This document shows, piece after piece, positions 26,636 to 34,160 of a DNA stretch of 64,000 nt (position 1 is its first letter; each line of letters begins with the position of its first letter). The notes beneath the pieces were generated by a model that was not told where the DNA came from, did not search any database, and saw nothing but the letters and a program-made list of their open reading frames with translations. This stretch comes from WHTK01 sp963711035 (lineage in GTDB: Bacteria > Chloroflexota > Dehalococcoidia > DSTF01 > WHTK01): positions 806,001-870,000 of the forward strand of contig CAVQCN010000001.1 of assembly GCA_963711035.1 (NCBI GenBank). The letters run 5' to 3'. A program made the position numbers and the translations under genes.

Positions 26636-27199
26636 TTAGCGCCTCGTCTCGTACCTGGTCAGAACCACCCCGCCGGGAAACGTCCGCGTCTCCACCAGGT
26701 TCAGGTTCACCCAGTTATCCAGCGCGGTGAAGAACGGCGTACCGCCGCCCACCAGGACCGGATGGGTGACGATCGTGTACTCGTCGATCAGCCCGGCCCG
26801 CATGGCCGCCCCGGCGAGCGTTGCACCACCAACCCTCATCGGCTCGCCGTCCTCAGCCTTGAGCCGGGTGATCTCCGCGACCGCGTCGCCGGTGAAAAGG
26901 CGGGTGTTCCAGTCGACCTTCTCCATCGCCGAGGAGAACACCACCTTTGGCGTGTCCCGCCAGTTCCGCGCGAACTCGATCTGCGCCGGGGTGGCATTGG
27001 GCTGCTGGTCGCCGGTCGGCCAGTAGGAACTCATGGCCTCCCACAGCTTGCGCCCATACAGCAACAGGCCAATCGCCAGCTCCTGATCGAGCCACCACTG
27101 AAACAGCTCGTCACTCGGCCAGCTCCACCCGAGGTCGCCGCCGGGCGCGGCGACGTAGCCATCCAGTGTCAGGTTCATGCCGTAGATCAGTTTCCGCAT
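26636..27199 (-). CDS. Dihydrofolate reductase/RibD C-terminal family protein
   Basis: 187 residues beginning MRKLIYGMNLTLDGYVAAP, then LLYGRKLWEAMSSYWPT, KVVFSSAMEK and GGATLAGAAMRAGLIDEYTIVTHPVLVGGGTPFF, the typical RibD_C/YwjB-type pattern. The family shares the NADPH-binding DHFR fold but is not the folate enzyme; roles are mostly unknown. Convergent with the CoA-transferase pair. No clear operon partner. Confidence 0.9.
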   Translation of the reverse strand: MRKLIYGMNLTLDGYVAAPGGDLGWSWPSDELFQWWLDQELAIGLLLYGRKLWEAMSSYWPTGDQQPNATPAQIEFARNWRDTPKVVFSSAMEKVDWNTRLFTGDAVAEITRLKAEDGEPMRVGGATLAGAAMRAGLIDEYTIVTHPVLVGGGTPFFTALDNWVNLNLVETRTFPGGVVLTRYETRR

Positions 27200-27248
27200 C
27201 GCGCCATACCCTTCCGCTCAGCCGGTCTCGGAAGTTCAGACCTGTTCA

Positions 27249-27358
27249 GCCCCCTCTCCGACTTCGGAGAGGGGGCAAGAGAACCCGACCAGCGTTATCA
27301 GCCAGAGAGCGAGGCAATGAGCTTCCTCTCCCTGTGGGAGAGGATTGAGGTGAGGGGT
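27249..27358. repeat. Dispersed hairpin repeat, copy 1
   Basis: Two hairpins in tandem: CCCCCTCTCC...GGAGAGGGGG at the left, and at the right CCTCTCCC...GGGAGAGG followed by ATTGAGGTGAGGGG. The same two units occur in opposite order at 46896-47022 and, partly degraded, at 50228-50310. Confidence 0.7.
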
Positions 27359-27377
27359 TACTACTCCTCCGAGAGGC

Positions 27378-28193
27378 CTACTTCTTCGCCTCTTCCGATG
27401 CCTTGAACCTCTCCAACGCGCCACCCACGCGTGAGAACTGGCGCTTGCCCTCGCTCAGACTACGGTCGGGCTGGTTCGCGGGCAGAAGCTGGCTGTGGAA
27501 GGCGGTGTTGATCGACCCCGAGTAGCCCTGGCGGTCGAGAACGTCGTGCACGGAGAACTTGACCAGGCGCAGGTACTCCGGGTCGGCCTCCGCAACGCGG
27601 GATGCGTAGGCCAGCGTCTCGCGCTCCAGGTCCGCCGGAGGGTAGAGGCGGTTGACGAAGCCGAGCTCGTGCGCCTCCTGCGCCTTGATGACGCGATTCT
27701 CGAACAGGAGCTCCTTGGTCTTTCGCGCACCCAGGTCGTACGGCACCGAGAAATACTGGAAGTGCGACGGTAAAAAGAGCGCGTCGTCCGCCGCGAAGAT
27801 GACGTCCATCGCGGAGGCGATCATCCAGCCGCCGAAGATGCAGTAGCCGTGCACCATGGCAATGGTCGGCTTCGGCAGATTACGCCAGTGAAACTGCGCG
27901 TCGATGTAGACCTGCTTCTGGCGAGCGTACACGTCCAGCGGGTTGTTCACGTCGTAGCCGCGCCGTTCGCGGTCGGCCAACTCATCCGGCGTGCCCAGGT
28001 CGTGGCCCGCGGAGAACGACGGGCCGTTGCCGGACAGAATGATCACCTTGACGTCGGGATCGACCTCAGCCTCGCCGAAGGCCGCGTCCATTTCTTCCAG
28101 GAGCTTCCAGCTCTGCGCGTTGCGATACCTCGGCCGGTTGAGGATGATCCGCGCTACCGTGCCGGGCTCGTAAATGATGTGCTCGTACGCCAT
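27378..28193 (-). CDS. Enoyl-CoA hydratase/isomerase family protein
   Basis: 271-residue crotonase-fold protein: ARIILNRPRYRNAQSW, FSAGHDLGTPDE (oxyanion hole) and MVHGYCIFGGWMIASAMDVIFAADDALF. The AGGAGG 8 bases before the ATG at 28193 sets the start. The second oxyanion helix has FGGW rather than the usual GGG. Substrate not predictable. Paralogue of the genes at 930 and 8322. Confidence 0.9.
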   Translation of the reverse strand: MAYEHIIYEPGTVARIILNRPRYRNAQSWKLLEEMDAAFGEAEVDPDVKVIILSGNGPSFSAGHDLGTPDELADRERRGYDVNNPLDVYARQKQVYIDAQFHWRNLPKPTIAMVHGYCIFGGWMIASAMDVIFAADDALFLPSHFQYFSVPYDLGARKTKELLFENRVIKAQEAHELGFVNRLYPPADLERETLAYASRVAEADPEYLRLVKFSVHDVLDRQGYSGSINTAFHSQLLPANQPDRSLSEGKRQFSRVGGALERFKASEEAKK

Positions 28194-28268
28194 GTCGATG
28201 CCTCCTGAACTGGGCGTGGCCAACCGCTGCGGCCCAGAGAATAGCATCCCGGCAGGAATAGACGAGCG

Positions 28269-28844
28269 TCAGGGATGGGGTTCCTGCTGGTTGAAGGCCC
28301 ACGGCATCTGCGCCACGTGTTTCAAAACGTTCATGACGCTCGACCGCGAGTTGTTGGGCAACGGCTCGCCGCCGATCGTGACGAAGCAGCGATCCAGCCA
28401 CGGCCGAGCAACCTCCAACGTCCGCGGCACGTTCCGCTTGCGCAAGGTCATGTTGAGCATGGTCACCGGCCCGTCGCGGCCAATGCCGTCCGTCACAGTG
28501 AGGCGATAGCCTGCCTCGCGCAGAGCGTCGGCGACGGGTTGCACGTCAGCCTGCGAGATCATACGAACCTCGACGCTGCCCAGGCCCAAGCGCTGCGCCA
28601 TTACCATGCCGATCCCTGTACCGAGACCGAAGCCCAGGCCAAAGCCGACGATGTTGTACGGGTTGCCGAGGTCATTGAAGACGATACTGGCAGCGATGAC
28701 GTAGATCGTCGCCTCGAAGAAGCCGAGGACTGGCGCCGTGATCTGCCGGTTCTCGATGATGAATATGGTCTTAACCGTGCCGATGGAAACGTCGCAGGCA
28801 CGCAAGACCATAATCAGAAGCGCGGGCGCCAGGATGTCGAACAA
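28269..28844 (-). CDS. UPF0316 membrane protein (DUF5698/DUF2179)
   Basis: 191 residues: three membrane spans in the first half (DUF5698-like, with LIMVLRACDVSIGTVKTIFIIENR and the glycine-rich IVGFGLGFGLGTGIGMVM), then a soluble DUF2179-like domain (VEVRMISQADVQPVADALREAGYRLT) and a GEPLPN region. Function unknown. The start is a TTG preceded by TAAGGT at 9 bases and no Shine-Dalgarno. Confidence 0.88.
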   Translation of the reverse strand: MFDILAPALLIMVLRACDVSIGTVKTIFIIENRQITAPVLGFFEATIYVIAASIVFNDLGNPYNIVGFGLGFGLGTGIGMVMAQRLGLGSVEVRMISQADVQPVADALREAGYRLTVTDGIGRDGPVTMLNMTLRKRNVPRTLEVARPWLDRCFVTIGGEPLPNNSRSSVMNVLKHVAQMPWAFNQQEPHP

Positions 28845-28853
28845 GGCGATTCG

Positions 28854-28859
28854 ACCTTA
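28854..28859 (-). promoter_or_regulatory. -10-like hexamer TAAGGT of the UPF0316 gene
   Basis: Ends 9 bases before the TTG at 28844 on the minus strand, with no Shine-Dalgarno. Weaker than the others of this class. Confidence 0.35.
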
Positions 28860-28922
28860 GCTTGTGGTGACCTCTATGGGGAGCGGCTTGCAGGCGACCG
28901 CCCCCCACGAGTGCGGAAAACG

Positions 28923-28956
28923 AAGAGGAGCGTCAGAGTGTTCTGACGCTCCTCTT
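28923..28956. terminator. Terminator after the methyltransferase gene
   Basis: A perfect 15-bp stem (28923-28937 with 28942-28956) with a GTGT loop lies 20 bases beyond the methyltransferase stop. The arms begin with AA and end with TT but there is no extended T-run. Confidence 0.85.
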
Positions 28957-28975
28957 ACACTGTGCCAGTTGGCCG

Positions 28976-29785
28976 CTAGTCGCGCCAGTGGCGCTCGAAG
29001 TAGCCGGCCGGAATTTCCTTCTGCTTCGTCGCGACCATGGCGATGTAGTGCAGCGGCTCGTTCGCCAGCGAGTAGCGGTGGCGGTAACGCCGGTACGCCT
29101 CGATGCGAATCACGTCGTCGCGGGCCAGGTCACGGATCAGCTCGGCGAAGCCGGAGGTGTCCTTTTCCTGAACGAAGGCCTCTTTGATGTTGAAGGCCAG
29201 CACGGCCGGCTCGTCCAGCAGGTCGACGGCCTTGAGGAAGGCCGGAGCCGGAATGTCGCCGAAGCCCAGCGCCGCCACGCAGGTCAGCGCGTTGAGGTGC
29301 AGGTCGCGGATACGCTGCTCCGCGGCGACCGGCATCTGGGTGAGGTCGCAGACGTGGTACTCCTCGTAGCACCAGGGGTTGTCGCGCTCGGTGGCCGTCT
29401 TGGCTTCTTCGATGATGTCGACGCCTACGACGCTGCGAACGTCGGCCTCGTGCAGGGTATAGCCGACCATGCCGTTGCCGGCGCCGACGTCCAGCACACG
29501 CAGGTCTTCCGCACGGATGCCCTGCTCGCTCATGACTTCCTGCATCAGCGAGACGACCCGCACCGGCGAGTTGCACTTCAAGGCGCGGTAGAACACGCTC
29601 TCGTACAGTCCGGGCACGTTGTAGAGCTCGTGGTAGTCATGCAGACGGATCCGCTTCCACTGTCCGTCCAGCTGAACCTCACACCACTCCTGATCCTGGG
29701 TCAGACGCGCCTCGGGGAAGCGCACCTCCAGGTTCGCCCGGTTTTCACCGATCTTGGTCGTCTCTTTTACTGGAGCATTAGCCAT
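28976..29785 (-). CDS. SAM-dependent methyltransferase under riboswitch control
   Basis: 269 residues, class I methyltransferase: LRVLDVGAGNGMVGYTLHEADVRSVVGVDI (motif I and the acidic end of strand 2, about residues 100-130), followed by CDLTQMP (motif II region). The N-terminal 70 residues (WKRIRLHDYHELYNVPGLYESVFYRALKCNSP) precede the Rossmann core and may contact substrate. The ATG at 29785 has GGAGG 9 bases upstream; the extra 10 codons to 29815 are discounted. Substrate unknown. A ydaO-type c-di-AMP aptamer lies 144 bases upstream on the same strand. Confidence 0.85.
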   Translation of the reverse strand: MANAPVKETTKIGENRANLEVRFPEARLTQDQEWCEVQLDGQWKRIRLHDYHELYNVPGLYESVFYRALKCNSPVRVVSLMQEVMSEQGIRAEDLRVLDVGAGNGMVGYTLHEADVRSVVGVDIIEEAKTATERDNPWCYEEYHVCDLTQMPVAAEQRIRDLHLNALTCVAALGFGDIPAPAFLKAVDLLDEPAVLAFNIKEAFVQEKDTSGFAELIRDLARDDVIRIEAYRRYRHRYSLANEPLHYIAMVATKQKEIPAGYFERHWRD

Positions 29786-29928
29786 AGAAAACCCCTCCGC
29801 TTGAAAGGCCTGCAAGATAAAACGAAAGGGGACTATCGAACAGAAGCGCCCGGCTGCCAGTGTTTGAGATACGCAGGCATTTCCAGCCGGACGATACCCG
29901 GCTTCCGCCGAATGCGTCCTCTCTCAGT

Positions 29929-30044
29929 GGCCTGCGAGGTTAGCTGACGGGTTAGGGCTGAAAGAGCTGCCCCGTCGCACATTCGCGACTGCACCCCGAT
30001 TACTGGTTCCCCCGCTTCCCTCGCTGCTCGGAGGGAATTAGGCC
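29929..30044 (-). ncRNA. c-di-AMP (ydaO/yuaA) riboswitch aptamer
   Basis: On the minus strand this 116-base segment has the conserved ydaO-type blocks in order: a closing stem GGCCT/AGGCC (30040-30044 with 29929-29933), hairpin CCCTC/GAGGG, GGGGGAACCA, GGGGTGCA, hairpin GTCGC/GCGAC, stem GGGC/GCCC, and the 3' signature CCGTCAGCTAACCTCGCAGG. These match the family in sequence and order. The aptamer binds c-di-AMP and usually switches expression off. The target here is the methyltransferase gene starting at 29785. The leader between (29786-29928) has a small AGCCGG/CCGGCT hairpin (29885-29903) and a CCCCT that could pair with the ribosome-binding site. Confidence 0.9.
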
Positions 30045-30279
30045 GTAGTGCTCTAGTAGGCTACCCGGGGCCACCCCTTCGTAACAACCGAAGGCTTACT
30101 CATGAAGCAGCGTTCTTATGGTTATTACCCAAGCAAATGCTGCTTCAAGGACCGAATCGGTGAAGCTGCGTGGCAAACGTCGTCTCCGGCAAACAAACAG
30201 CTTATCTGCCTGCGCATTTGACAGCTTATTCGGGCTTCAAGGACCGCATTTCGGCGAAATCCACAACCCCTCTCCACCG

Positions 30280-30285
30280 TAGAAT
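30280..30285 (+). promoter_or_regulatory. -10 hexamer TAGAAT of the phzF gene
   Basis: Ends 7 bases before the ATG at 30293, with no Shine-Dalgarno; it excludes the upstream in-frame ATG at 30284 as start. The rest of 30060-30280 holds small inverted repeats (30103-30111 with 30139-30147; 30076-30094) and no gene. Confidence 0.55.
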
Positions 30286-30292
30286 GACCATC

Positions 30293-30979
30293 ATGCATGT
30301 TTATGTCCTGCGCGTTTTCACGGACGAAGCCGGCGCCCACGGTAACCCGCTGGGCGTGATCCTCGATACGGCCACGCTCGACGACAGCGAGCGCCAGCAG
30401 ATCGCGGCACGCCTCGGCTTCAGCGAAACCGTCTTCGTGGACGATCCGGCGCAGGCACGGCTGCGCATCTTCACCCCGACCCGCGAGTTGCCGCTGGCCG
30501 GCCACCCCCTCGTCGGCACGTCATGGCTGCTCTCGAAGCTGGCCGGTGCGCCCATCTCGCTCCTGCAGCCCGCGAAGGCCGCACCCGTCGCCACCTGGCA
30601 ATCCGACGGCGTGACCTGGATCCGCGCCCGCGTCGCCGACGCACCGGACTGGGGCTTCATTCAGCTCGAGGCGCCGGCCGAAATCGACGCCCTGGCCGTG
30701 CCGCCGGCGCCGGAGTATGTCCACCACGTCTTCTGGGCCTGGCAGGACGAGGCGGCCGGCACCGTCCGGGCGCGGGCGTTTGCCGGCGCTTCGGGCATCG
30801 CCGAGGACGAAGCAACCGGCTCAGCGGCGCTGGTCCTAGTGGATCGCCTGGCGCGCCCGCTGACGATCCGGCAGGGCCACGGCTCGATGATCTACGCGCG
30901 ACCAGCCTTGGACGGATACACAGAGGTAGGTGGCCGCGTTACGGAAGATAAGGCGATCGAAGGGATGGAGCTCTCGTGA
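30293..30979 (+). CDS. PhzF-family isomerase/epimerase-like protein
   Basis: 228 residues, shorter than most PhzF proteins (260-300). Features: HVYVLRVFTDEAGAHGNPLGV at the N-terminus, catalytic Glu45 in GFSETVFV, FTPTRELPLAGHPLVGT, and the second-half mirror GIAEDEATGSAA. The fold is a duplicated DapF-like barrel; most members act on small hydroxy- or amino-acid substrates of unknown identity. The middle of the protein seems compact, accounting for the short length. Confidence 0.9.
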   Translation: MHVYVLRVFTDEAGAHGNPLGVILDTATLDDSERQQIAARLGFSETVFVDDPAQARLRIFTPTRELPLAGHPLVGTSWLLSKLAGAPISLLQPAKAAPVATWQSDGVTWIRARVADAPDWGFIQLEAPAEIDALAVPPAPEYVHHVFWAWQDEAAGTVRARAFAGASGIAEDEATGSAALVLVDRLARPLTIRQGHGSMIYARPALDGYTEVGGRVTEDKAIEGMELS

Positions 30980-31023
30980 TCGGCAGCGCGAACCAAATAC
31001 GGAACGATTCGCACAGGCGATGC

Positions 31024-31029
31024 TATACT
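31024..31029 (+). promoter_or_regulatory. -10 hexamer TATACT of gatB
   Basis: Near-consensus -10 ending 14 bases before the gatB ATG at 31044; leader would be only a few bases. No clear -35. Confidence 0.5.
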
Positions 31030-31043
31030 GACCCGAGTCATTC

Positions 31044-32526
31044 ATGATTCCCGCCAGCGTTTCCGAAACGTACGAAGTCGTCATCGGACTTGAAGTCCAC
31101 GCCCAGCTACGGACGCGGTCCAAGATGTTCTGTCGCTGCAGCGCCCATTACACCGGCGATGCACCCAACACACACGTCTGCCCGGTCTGCATGGGCATGC
31201 CTGGCGTCCTGCCCGTGATCAACGCGCAGGCCGTCGAAGTCGACGATCATGACCGGCCTCGCACTCAACTGTGAAATCCCGGAGATGGCGAAGTTCGACC
31301 GCAAGAACTATCCCTATCCAGACCTCATGAAGGGCTACCAGATTTCTGAATACGACATGCCTCTTTGCCGCAACGGCTGGGTGGACGTCGAGGTTGAGGG
31401 CAAGCGCACGCGAATCCGCATCAACCGGGTCCATCTCGAAGAAGATACGGCCCGCCTGCTGCACCGCAGCGACGGCACCGGCGACACCTTCTCGCTGCTC
31501 GATGTCAACCGCGCCGGCATGCCGCTGATGGAGATCGTCACGGAGCCCGACGCGCGCTCGCCGGCCGAAGCCGTCGCCTACCTGATGAAGCTGCGCCAGA
31601 CGCTGCGCTACCTCGGCGTGAGCGATGCCAACATGGAAGAAGGCAGCTTCCGGTGCGAGCCCAACCTCAGCCTGCGACCGCGAGGCTCAACGGAGTTCGG
31701 CGCCAAGGTTGAGCTGAAGAACCTGGCTAGCTTCCGCGCCGCCCTGCACGGCATGGAGTTCGAGGTCGAGCGTCAGGGCCGCATTCTCTCCGAGGGCGGC
31801 AAAGTCCTCTCGGAGACGCGCGGCTGGCGCGACGAGACCGGCGAGACCGTCAGCCAGCGCTCCAAGGAAGAAGCGCACGACTACCGCTACTTCCCGGAGC
31901 CCGACCTGCCGCCGCTCACCGTCGCGCGACCTTATGTCGAAGAGCTACGCTCCCGTCTGCCGGAGCTACCGGACGCGCGCCGCGAGCGTTTCATCACCGA
32001 ATACGGGCTCGGCGACTACGAGGCCAACTTGCTGGTCGAGACGAAGACGCGAGCTGAGTACTTCGAGGCCGCGCTTCGGGCCGGCAGCGTCACCCAGCAG
32101 CGCGCCAAACTGGTGAGCAACTGGCTGCTGGGCGATTTCAGCCGCCAACTCAACGCTGCCAACATCGAGATCAATCAGTCCAAGATTCAACCCAGCCAGC
32201 TGTCGACCCTCATCGACCTCATCGAAGGGAACAAGATCAGTGGCTCCGCTGCGAAGCAGGTACTGGAGGACATGTTCAGCAGCGGCAAGGACCCGGACGC
32301 CATCGTCGCCGAGCGCGGCCTCGGCACGATCGACGACAGCAACGTCGTCCTCGAGGCTGTCACCAGGGTCATCGCCGCCAACGAGAAGGCCGCGGCCGAT
32401 TACCGGTCCGGCAAGGCCGAGGCGATCAAATTCCTTGTCGGCCAGGTCATGAAGGAGACGCGCGGCCGGGCCAACGCCGCCGATGTGCAGTCCCTTCTGC
32501 AACAGGAACTGGAGCGAACCAACTGA
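31044..32526 (+). CDS. gatB: Asp-tRNA(Asn)/Glu-tRNA(Gln) amidotransferase subunit B, one frameshift
   Basis: GatB phosphorylates and helps amidate misacylated tRNA within GatCAB. YEVVIGLEVHAQLRTRSKMFC, zinc-site cysteines (CRC...CPVCMGMPG), then DLMKGYQISEYDMPLC, RIRINRVHLEEDTARL and DVNRAGMPLMEIV. The frame shifts near 31242: AVEV is followed by one extra base, then TIMTGLALNCEIPE, the expected continuation. The second frame carries the catalytic and YqeY-like tail domains. Removing one base gives 493 residues, the normal length. A pseudogene is unlikely because the amidotransferase is normally indispensable where GlnRS or AsnRS is absent. Confidence 0.94.
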
Positions 32527-32553
32527 TCGACGCAGCCAGGCCCCGGCTCTGAC

Positions 32554-33894
32554 ATGAACGATAACTTCCGCCAGACGATGCGCTCCTTCTGGAACAGCAC
32601 CTTCGTCAAGTGGTTCTACTTCGGTATGCATATCAAGCGCTGGCTCGCGCTGGTGCTCGTCGGCGTCGCGATCATGGGCCTGGGCTTTGGCTACATCCTG
32701 CGCGAGATATATGTCACCACAACGTTCCCAGCCTGGGTGTACTACCTGACCCTGCAGTTCTTGCCCCGCATCGCGCGCGGCCTCTTATTCATCGCCGTCG
32801 CAGGCGGCATCATCCTGTTCGGCGTCTGGAAGCTGAACACGTCGCTACTGGCGGCGTTCCGCACTCCCGGCGATGACAGCATCATCGACGCCATCTACCG
32901 CTACCGCTACCAGGCCCGCGGCCCGAAGATCGTTGCCATCGGCGGCGGCACCGGTCTGCCGGTCCTGCTGCGCGGCCTCAAGGAGCACACGAGCAACCTC
33001 ACCGCTATCGTCACGGTCGGCGACGACGGCGGCTCATCGGGACGCCTGCGCCGCGAGCTCGGCGTCCTGCCGCCCGGCGACGTGCGCAACTGCATCGCCG
33101 CGCTGGCCGAAGCCGAGCCCTTGATGACGCGCCTCTTCCAGTACCGCTTCAACGAGGGCACCGGCCTGGAGGGCCATAGCTTCGGCAACCTGTTCATCGT
33201 CGCCATGTCGGGCATCACGGGGAACTTCGAAGAGGCCGTACGCGAGACCAGCCGCGTCCTCGCCGTACGGGGCCTGATCCTGCCCTCGACGCTGAACCAC
33301 GTCACGGTGCACGCCCGCACCGACACCGAAGAGATGATCAGCGGCGAGTCCAACATCACAAGCCACGGCTCGCGCATCAGCCAGATCTTCCTGCAGCCGT
33401 CCTCGGTGCAGGCCAACCCGGAGGCGGTACGCGCCATCCTCGAGGCGGATATGGTGATCTGCGGCCCCGGCAGCCTGCTCACGAGCGTGCTGCCCAACCT
33501 GCTTGTTGACGGCATCCGCCAGGCGATGGCGGTCTCACCCGCGACGAAGATCTACGTCTGCAACGTTGCCACGCAGCAGGGAGAGACGGACGACTTCGCC
33601 GTCAGCGACCACTTCGAGACGCTGGTCAAACACGTCGGCCCGGGGCTGTTCAACTACGTCATCGCCAACGATAACGTGGCCGGGCCGCTGCCGGAGGCGT
33701 GGCACTCACAGCCCGTCTCCATCGACAGCACTGTGATGGACGGCGCCCGCGTCGTCACGGCGGACGTCGTGTCGGAGAAGAACCGCTATCACCACGATTC
33801 GGAGAAGCTGGCGACGACCATCATGCGCCTCTACGCCGGCCGCAACCAACTCGAAGCAGCCCAGGAGCTAGCGGCAGCCCGCGCAGGACGCTAA
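32554..33894 (+). CDS. YvcK/CofD-like protein with N-terminal membrane domain
   Basis: 446 residues. Residues about 124-440 are a YvcK/gluconeogenesis-factor domain: KIVAIGGGTGLPVLLRGLKEH, TVGDDGGSSGRLRREL, PGDVRNCIAALAE, GHSFGNLFIVAM and CGPGSLLTSVLPNLLV. The first 120 residues contain two hydrophobic spans (30-50 and 62-92), so the protein is anchored in the membrane. YvcK binds UDP-sugars and affects cell-wall precursor flux; the CofD transferase activity is not expected without F420 genes nearby. It lies 27 bases after gatB. Confidence 0.9.
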   Translation: MNDNFRQTMRSFWNSTFVKWFYFGMHIKRWLALVLVGVAIMGLGFGYILREIYVTTTFPAWVYYLTLQFLPRIARGLLFIAVAGGIILFGVWKLNTSLLAAFRTPGDDSIIDAIYRYRYQARGPKIVAIGGGTGLPVLLRGLKEHTSNLTAIVTVGDDGGSSGRLRRELGVLPPGDVRNCIAALAEAEPLMTRLFQYRFNEGTGLEGHSFGNLFIVAMSGITGNFEEAVRETSRVLAVRGLILPSTLNHVTVHARTDTEEMISGESNITSHGSRISQIFLQPSSVQANPEAVRAILEADMVICGPGSLLTSVLPNLLVDGIRQAMAVSPATKIYVCNVATQQGETDDFAVSDHFETLVKHVGPGLFNYVIANDNVAGPLPEAWHSQPVSIDSTVMDGARVVTADVVSEKNRYHHDSEKLATTIMRLYAGRNQLEAAQELAAARAGR

Positions 33895-33897
33895 ACT
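33892..33897 (+). promoter_or_regulatory. -10-like hexamer TAAACT of secG
   Basis: Overlaps the yvcK stop codon and ends 8 bases before the secG ATG; no Shine-Dalgarno. Read-through from yvcK is also possible. Confidence 0.4.
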
Positions 33898-33905
33898 GTG
33901 AGCCT

Positions 33906-34130
33906 ATGACCTTCGAAAACTACCTCAATGTTGCGCAGATCCTGATCTCGGTCGTGCTGATCGGCGTCGTGCTGTTGCAGTCGAAGGGTTCCGGCTTCGG
34001 TGCCGGCCTCGGCGGCACGACGTCGTCATTCCGCACGCGGCGCGGGCTGGAGAAGACGCTGTTCCAGGCCACCATCGTCCTCGGTGCACTCTTCCTGGCC
34101 ATGTCCGCCTGGAGCGTGGCTGCCACCTAA
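33906..34130 (+). CDS. secG: Preprotein translocase subunit SecG
   Basis: 74 residues, two membrane spans (about 5-22 and 52-70) joined by a glycine-rich cytoplasmic loop (QSKGSGFGAGLGGTTSSFRTRRGLEK), the diagnostic SecG pattern. It assists SecYE during export. The start at 33906 gives the usual N-terminus; upstream codons in the same frame overlap yvcK and are not homologous. Confidence 0.93.
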   Translation: MTFENYLNVAQILISVVLIGVVLLQSKGSGFGAGLGGTTSSFRTRRGLEKTLFQATIVLGALFLAMSAWSVAAT

Positions 34131-34160
34131 AACCCCGTCCCGTCTACCCCAAGAGAGAGC

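Noticed and set aside
30060..30280. tRNA or small RNA gene in the gap before phzF
   Set aside because: Short inverted repeats are present, but no T-loop or anticodon-arm pattern and no clear promoter-terminator pair.
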